Shown here: piece after piece, positions 60,083-64,000 of the stretch
Position numbering within the stretch: position 1 is the first letter of the stretch
Layout of the letters: the number at the start of each line of letters is the position of its first letter
NCBI RefSeq assembly: GCF_036409475.1
Contig: NZ_JAYRCK010000015.1
Span: 1-64,000 of the forward strand
Direction of reading: 5' to 3'
From: Scandinavium sp036409475
Lineage (GTDB): Bacteria; Pseudomonadota; Gammaproteobacteria; Enterobacterales; Enterobacteriaceae
DNA length: 64,000 bases
The notes under the pieces: model-generated
Databases searched by the model: none
The model's input: only the letters and a program-made list of their open reading frames with translations
What the model was told of the DNA's origin: nothing
Program-made: the position numbers and the translations under genes

Positions 60083-61342
60083 TTACCCGCGCTTTGCTAA
60101 CACCTCTTTCTCATAAGCGCGTACGTTGTTCAGCCACTGGCTGCCCGCAGGGGTGTCATTGCGCTGGCAATACATTTCCCAGACGGCTTGCCACGGCAGG
60201 CACTTCTGCTCTTCGAGCAGCGCCAGGCGGGCGGTGTAGTCGCCATCCAGCTCAAGCTGGCGCAGTTCTGCAGTTGGCTCCAGCAGAGCGCGCAGCAGGG
60301 CTTTTTTCATATTGCGAGTGCCAATGACCCACGCAGCGATACGGTTGATCGACGCGTCAAAGAAATCGAGGCCGATGTGGACGCGATCGAAGAGATCGTG
60401 GCGGATAATTTCGCTGGCGATAGCCTGCGTTTCGTCATCCAGCAGCACCACGTGGTCGCTGTCCCAGCGAACCGGGCGGCTCACGTGCAGCAGCAAGCGA
60501 GGCACAAACAGCATGGCAGCCGAAATTTTGTCGGAGATAACTTCGGTTGGGTGGAAGTGGCCGGCATCCAGACACAGTGCGGTCTGGCGGCTAGTGGCGT
60601 AACCCATATAGAACTCGTTAGAGCCCACGGTGTAGCTTTCTGCGCCGATACCGAACAGTTTGCTTTCTACGGCATCAATGTGATGCGCCGGGTTCAGCTT
60701 CTCGCTGATGATTTCATCCAGCGCGTTCATCAGACGCTGGCGTGGCCCGAAACGGTCAACGGTCAGGTCTTTCATGCCATCTGGGATCCAGATGTTCATC
60801 ACTGACGGCGTGCCTAACTGCTCACCAAAATAGGCGGAGACACGGCGGCTGGCTTTGCAATGGTCAATCCAGAACTGGCGAATCTCATCGTTGGCGTGCG
60901 CAAGGGTAAAGCCGTCTGCGCTGTTGGGATGCGAGAAGCAGGACGGGTTGAAATCGAGGCCCAGCTTGTTGGCTTTCGCCCACTCAACCCAGTTTTTGAA
61001 GTGTTCTGGTTTGATTTCATCGCGGCCAACAGCCTTGTCAGACTCAAGATAAATGGCGTGCAGGTTCAGGCGTTTTGGCCCAGGGATCAGGCTCAGCGCT
61101 TGTTCCAGGTCGGCACGCAGTTCTGTGGCATTACGTGCTTTGCCGGGATAGTTGCCAGTGGCCTGGATGCCGCCGGTCAGCGCACCGCCTGGATTCTCAA
61201 ACCCGGCTACGTCATCACCCTGCCAGCAGTGCATCGAGACAGGCAGACGATCGAGCTGACGCAGCGCCTCCTCGACGTCGACACCTACGGCGGCATAACG
61301 CTGTTTTGCCAGTTCCCAGGCTTGTTCTAGTTGAGTGGTCAT
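60083..61342 (-). CDS. rhaA: L-rhamnose isomerase
   Basis: 419 residues from the ATG at 61342, the E. coli length. Family blocks VSMHCWQGDDV, SCFSHP, DAGHFHPTEVISDK and HVSRPVRWDSDHV carry the metal and substrate ligands. Converts L-rhamnose to L-rhamnulose, Mn2+-dependent, cytoplasmic. ATGA overlap with rhaB; two extra upstream codons are possible. Confidence 0.98.
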   Translation of the reverse strand: MTTQLEQAWELAKQRYAAVGVDVEEALRQLDRLPVSMHCWQGDDVAGFENPGGALTGGIQATGNYPGKARNATELRADLEQALSLIPGPKRLNLHAIYLESDKAVGRDEIKPEHFKNWVEWAKANKLGLDFNPSCFSHPNSADGFTLAHANDEIRQFWIDHCKASRRVSAYFGEQLGTPSVMNIWIPDGMKDLTVDRFGPRQRLMNALDEIISEKLNPAHHIDAVESKLFGIGAESYTVGSNEFYMGYATSRQTALCLDAGHFHPTEVISDKISAAMLFVPRLLLHVSRPVRWDSDHVVLLDDETQAIASEIIRHDLFDRVHIGLDFFDASINRIAAWVIGTRNMKKALLRALLEPTAELRQLELDGDYTARLALLEEQKCLPWQAVWEMYCQRNDTPAGSQWLNNVRAYEKEVLAKRG

Positions 61343-62805
61343 GCGCAAAGCTCCTTTGTCTGTTGTGCCTGAGATTGCGCGACATACCGGGCAATCTCAC
61401 TGTTCGGATTCGGGGTAAAAGTGGTCAGGGCGTGGTTGTCACGCACTAACTGACGGAAATCGTCGACATCTTTCAGTTCATCAAGGGTCATCAGCTGCAC
61501 GCCGATATTACCGAGCGTCGAGGCTTCAATCGGCCCGGCAACGACGGTGATGCCACAGGCATCCGCGCACAGCTGGTTGAGCAGCTCGTTCTGGCAGCCG
61601 CCGCCCACGATGTGTAACTGTGAGAAAGACTGGCCGTGGAGGTCGGCAAGTTCATGCAGCACACGGGCGTACAGCAGCGCGAGGCTGTCGAAAATACAGC
61701 GAGCCAGTTCTGCTGCGTTTTTCGGTTCCGGCTGGCGGCTTTCGCGGCAGGCGGCCTGAATTTCGGCGCTCATGTTGTCCGGGTTGATGAAGCGATCTTC
61801 GTTCGGGTTAATCACAAACCGACAAGCCGGGATTTCCTCAGTGAGGGCAATCAGCGTCGCAATGTCTGTGATGTTTTGTTCTTTCAACACGCGCTGTAAC
61901 AGCCACAGCCCCATGATGTTTTTCAGCACCCGATAGCGGCCTTCTGCGCCGCCTTCGTTGGTGATGTTGTTCGCCAGTGCGATATCGCTGGTACAAGGCG
62001 TTTTGCTCTCAAAGCCCATCAGTGACCAGGTGCCGGAAGAGAGATAGGCCGCATGTTTGTCGGCCAGCGGTGAGGCAATGACCGCGCTTGCGGTGTCGTG
62101 GCTGGCGACGGCAACCACAGGAATGTGATTGCCTTGCGGGCAAATCCAGTGACCAATCACGTTGCCTGGATGCGTTGGCGAGCCAAACCAATCGCGTGAA
62201 GCGCCTGCCCAATTGAGCAAGTCTTCATCCCAGTTATCGGTGTTGATATTGACCATCTGGGTGGTGGTGGCGTTGGTGTATTCCCAGTTCATTTTCCCGG
62301 TCAGGCGGAAGCTGAAATAGTCGGGGATCATCAGAGCATGTGCGACCTGCGCCACGTCTTCCGGTTGTTGTTCAACCAACGCGCGGAACTGATAGAGCGT
62401 GTTGAAAGGTAAAAACTGGATGCCGCTGCGACGGTAAATGTCTGCACGGCCAAGCTGTGATTCAGCGCGTTGCATGACGCCCTGAGTGCGGCTATCGCGA
62501 TAGGAGACAGGTAAACCGACGCGCTTGCCGTCTTTATTCAGCAGCACGTAGTCCACGCCCCAGGTATCAATCCCGATGCTGTCGATAAGGATGCCGTTAT
62601 CGCAAACTTTTTTCAGGCCACAGCGAATTTCGGCTTCCAGGCTGTCGAGATCCCAGCAGTCACTGCCGTTCATCTTTTGCAGCGTATTCACAAAACGGTG
62701 AATTTCGTTCAGTTCAAGGGTTCGTTTCTGATGATCGTAGCGGGCGAGCATGACACGTCCGCTGGATGCGCCTAGATCGACAGCCACACAATGGCGAAAA
62801 CTCAT
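61339..62805 (-). CDS. rhaB: Rhamnulokinase
   Basis: 488 residues (489 in E. coli). FGGY sugar kinase: N-terminal AVDLGASSGRVML, GIDTWGVDYVLL with the catalytic Asp, SSGTWSL and VGGGCQNELLNQL. Phosphorylates L-rhamnulose at C1 with ATP. First gene of the rhaBAD transcript, preceded by a RhaS/CRP promoter region. Confidence 0.98.
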   Translation of the reverse strand: MSFRHCVAVDLGASSGRVMLARYDHQKRTLELNEIHRFVNTLQKMNGSDCWDLDSLEAEIRCGLKKVCDNGILIDSIGIDTWGVDYVLLNKDGKRVGLPVSYRDSRTQGVMQRAESQLGRADIYRRSGIQFLPFNTLYQFRALVEQQPEDVAQVAHALMIPDYFSFRLTGKMNWEYTNATTTQMVNINTDNWDEDLLNWAGASRDWFGSPTHPGNVIGHWICPQGNHIPVVAVASHDTASAVIASPLADKHAAYLSSGTWSLMGFESKTPCTSDIALANNITNEGGAEGRYRVLKNIMGLWLLQRVLKEQNITDIATLIALTEEIPACRFVINPNEDRFINPDNMSAEIQAACRESRQPEPKNAAELARCIFDSLALLYARVLHELADLHGQSFSQLHIVGGGCQNELLNQLCADACGITVVAGPIEASTLGNIGVQLMTLDELKDVDDFRQLVRDNHALTTFTPNPNSEIARYVAQSQAQQTKELCA

Positions 62806-63107
62806 GGCAGGGGGTCCTTCTGATAGTGATTACAGACAGTGTGGGACAGCACCGCCATGGCTACCTTCTTACTACTGACAGCCGTAAAAGGCCGCTGGCA
62901 AGAAAGCAAAGATGAACGTGAGAGGGTTCACAATTTCCAGTAATCATCCCGGTACATGCGGGTGTGACGCTGGACGCATTTCCTGATTTTTCCCGTCGTT
63001 TCTTGAAAAACGGACAAGGTTTGCGCACTTTGCTGTCAAAAATTCAAGGTGAGATCGTCAGGGGCTGATTATTATCCTGATAACTTTTCTCATTTGGTGG
63101 GGCTACG
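62806..63107. promoter_or_regulatory. Divergent rhaBAD/rhaSR regulatory region
   Basis: 302 bp. On the minus strand a RhaS half-site pair (CATCTTTGCTTTCTTGCC at 62914-62897) lies next to the CRP site, and CTGTCAGTAGTAAGAAGG near 62880-62863 corresponds to the E. coli rhaBAD core promoter. On the plus side the rhaSR promoter with TATTAT near 63069 precedes rhaS. Confidence 0.75.
62917..62932 (-). promoter_or_regulatory. CRP site of rhaBAD
   Basis: TGTGAACCCTCTCACG (TGTGA-N6-TCACG), in the same position relative to the RhaS site as in E. coli. Confidence 0.8.
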
Positions 63108-63944
63108 ATGACCGTATTGCACAGCGTGGATTTTTTTCCGACAGGGCATGCGCCTGTGGCGATTGAGCCTCGGCTCCCACAATCCGCTTTCCCGGAGCAT
63201 CATCATGATTTTCATGAAATTGTGATTGTGGAACACGGCACAGGCATTCATGTTTTTAATGGCCAGCCGTACACCATTACCGGGGGAACGGTGTGCTTTG
63301 TTCGTGACCATGACCGCCATTTGTATGAGCACACAGACAATCTCTGTTTGACCAACGTGCTGTACCGTTCACCCGATGCGTTTCAGTTTCTTTCCGGCCT
63401 GCAAAAACTGTTGCCGCAGGAGCAGGACGGCGTTTATCCGTCACACTGGCGTGTGAACCAGTCTGTGCTGCAGCAGGTACGGCTGATTATTCAGCAGTTG
63501 GAGAATCTGCATGAAGGTGATGATATGCATGCCATCGCTAACCGGGAAATTCTGTTCATGCAGCTTCTGGTGCAGTTGCGCAGAGGGAGCCTCGCTGAAG
63601 AGGCGACCAATAATGACGCCCGGTTAAACCAGCTGATGGCGTGGCTGGAAGATCACTTTGCCGAAGATGTCTGTTGGGAAGGGGTCGCGGACCGCTTTTC
63701 GCTCTCGTTAAGAACCTTGCACCGCCAGCTTAAACATCACACCGGCATGACGCCTCAGCGTTATCTGAATCGCATCCGTTTAACCAAAGCCCGCCATCTG
63801 CTGCGCCACAGTGACGAAAGCGTCACAGACATCGCTTTTCGCTGCGGTTTTGGCGACAGTAATCACTTTTCGACGCTTTTTCGCCGGGAATTTAATTGGT
63901 CGCCGCGCGATATTCGCCAGGGCCGGGATACCCTGCTTCAGTAA
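63108..63944 (+). CDS. rhaS: RhaS, AraC-family activator of rhaBAD
   Basis: 278 residues, the E. coli length. N-terminal cupin-like rhamnose-binding domain (PEHHHDFHEIVIVEHGTGIHVFN) and C-terminal AraC DNA-binding domain with two HTHs (FSLSLRTLHRQLKHHTG; VTDIAFRCGFGDSNHFSTLFRRE). With CRP it activates rhaBAD and, in K-12, rhaT. Here it may also drive the downstream ABC genes. GGTGGGG precedes the ATG. Confidence 0.98.
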   Translation: MTVLHSVDFFPTGHAPVAIEPRLPQSAFPEHHHDFHEIVIVEHGTGIHVFNGQPYTITGGTVCFVRDHDRHLYEHTDNLCLTNVLYRSPDAFQFLSGLQKLLPQEQDGVYPSHWRVNQSVLQQVRLIIQQLENLHEGDDMHAIANREILFMQLLVQLRRGSLAEEATNNDARLNQLMAWLEDHFAEDVCWEGVADRFSLSLRTLHRQLKHHTGMTPQRYLNRIRLTKARHLLRHSDESVTDIAFRCGFGDSNHFSTLFRREFNWSPRDIRQGRDTLLQ

Positions 63945-63968
63945 CGCGAGACCAGTCACCGTTTTTTA

Positions 63969-64000
63969 GTGAAAAAACAGCTAATAATGAGAACGTTATT
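63969..64000 (+). CDS. rhaR: Start of rhaR (cut by the window edge)
   Basis: GTG at 63969 begins V-K-K-Q-L-I-M-R-T-L, which aligns with E. coli RhaR around its internal GTG (V-A-H-Q-L-K-L-L). The longer E. coli N-terminus that overlaps rhaS is blocked here by a stop codon. Only ten codons are visible. RhaR is the AraC-type activator of rhaSR. Confidence 0.4.
   Translation, partial: MKKQLIMRTL

Overview
The window is chromosomal DNA of an enteric gamma-proteobacterium (Enterobacteriaceae). It follows the E. coli K-12 gene order from yihG to rhaS almost gene for gene, with the same sRNAs (Spot 42, CsrC) in the same gaps and REP-type palindromes between operons. Differences from K-12 (no ompL, an ABC-type rhamnose importer, a second PTS operon beside frv) suggest the Enterobacter/Lelliottia/Citrobacter side of the family rather than E. 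coli; the genus cannot be fixed from the sequence alone.

Layout. 1-8.1 kb: yihG, polA, spf (Spot 42), engB, csrC, yihI, an unannotated-looking 59-codon membrane ORF, hemN, yshB. 8.2-14.5 kb: nitrogen control operon glnA-glnL-glnG (minus strand) with sigma-54, NtrC and CRP sites, then typA/bipA. 14.6-26.2 kb: sulfoquinovose (sulfo-EMP) catabolism, yihO-yihP-[TauE/SafE exporter]-yihQ-yihR-yihS-yihT-yihU on the minus strand, facing yihV-yihW. The TauE/SafE gene is an addition to the K-12 layout. 26.3-29.2 kb: yihX, yihY, dtd, fabY(yiiD). 29.2-31.0 kb: variable site with an alpha/beta hydrolase and a HigB/HigA-type toxin-antitoxin pair. 31.0-37.6 kb: aerobic formate dehydrogenase-O (fdoG with in-frame UGA selenocysteine, fdoH, fdoI), fdhE and divergent fdhD. 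37.8-39.2 kb: yiiG lipoprotein and a small DUF1471 periplasmic protein. 39.2-44.0 kb: frvABXR fructose-like PTS operon.

44.4-52.8 kb is the most distinctive accessory block. A compact plus-strand operon encodes a PfkA-family sugar-phosphate kinase with altered active-site residues, an ascorbate-type (Ula-like) PTS IIB-IIC, a class II aldolase, a small coiled-coil protein, a PTS IIA and a P-loop kinase. It reads as a complete uptake, second phosphorylation and aldol cleavage route for an unidentified sugar. It is followed by a decayed azlD fragment, an XRE-cupin regulator, a coiled-coil outer-membrane porin preceded by tandem operator-like repeats, and a RhuM-family gene.

52.9-64.0 kb: an enlarged L-rhamnose cluster. 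Starting from rhaB and reading leftwards it runs rhaB-rhaA-rhaD, a Rhizobium-type rhamnose ABC importer (binding protein, ATPase, two permeases), fucO-type lactaldehyde reductase and rhaM mutarotase, with divergent rhaS and the first codons of rhaR at the right edge. No tRNA, rRNA, CRISPR array, prophage or intact insertion sequence was seen.
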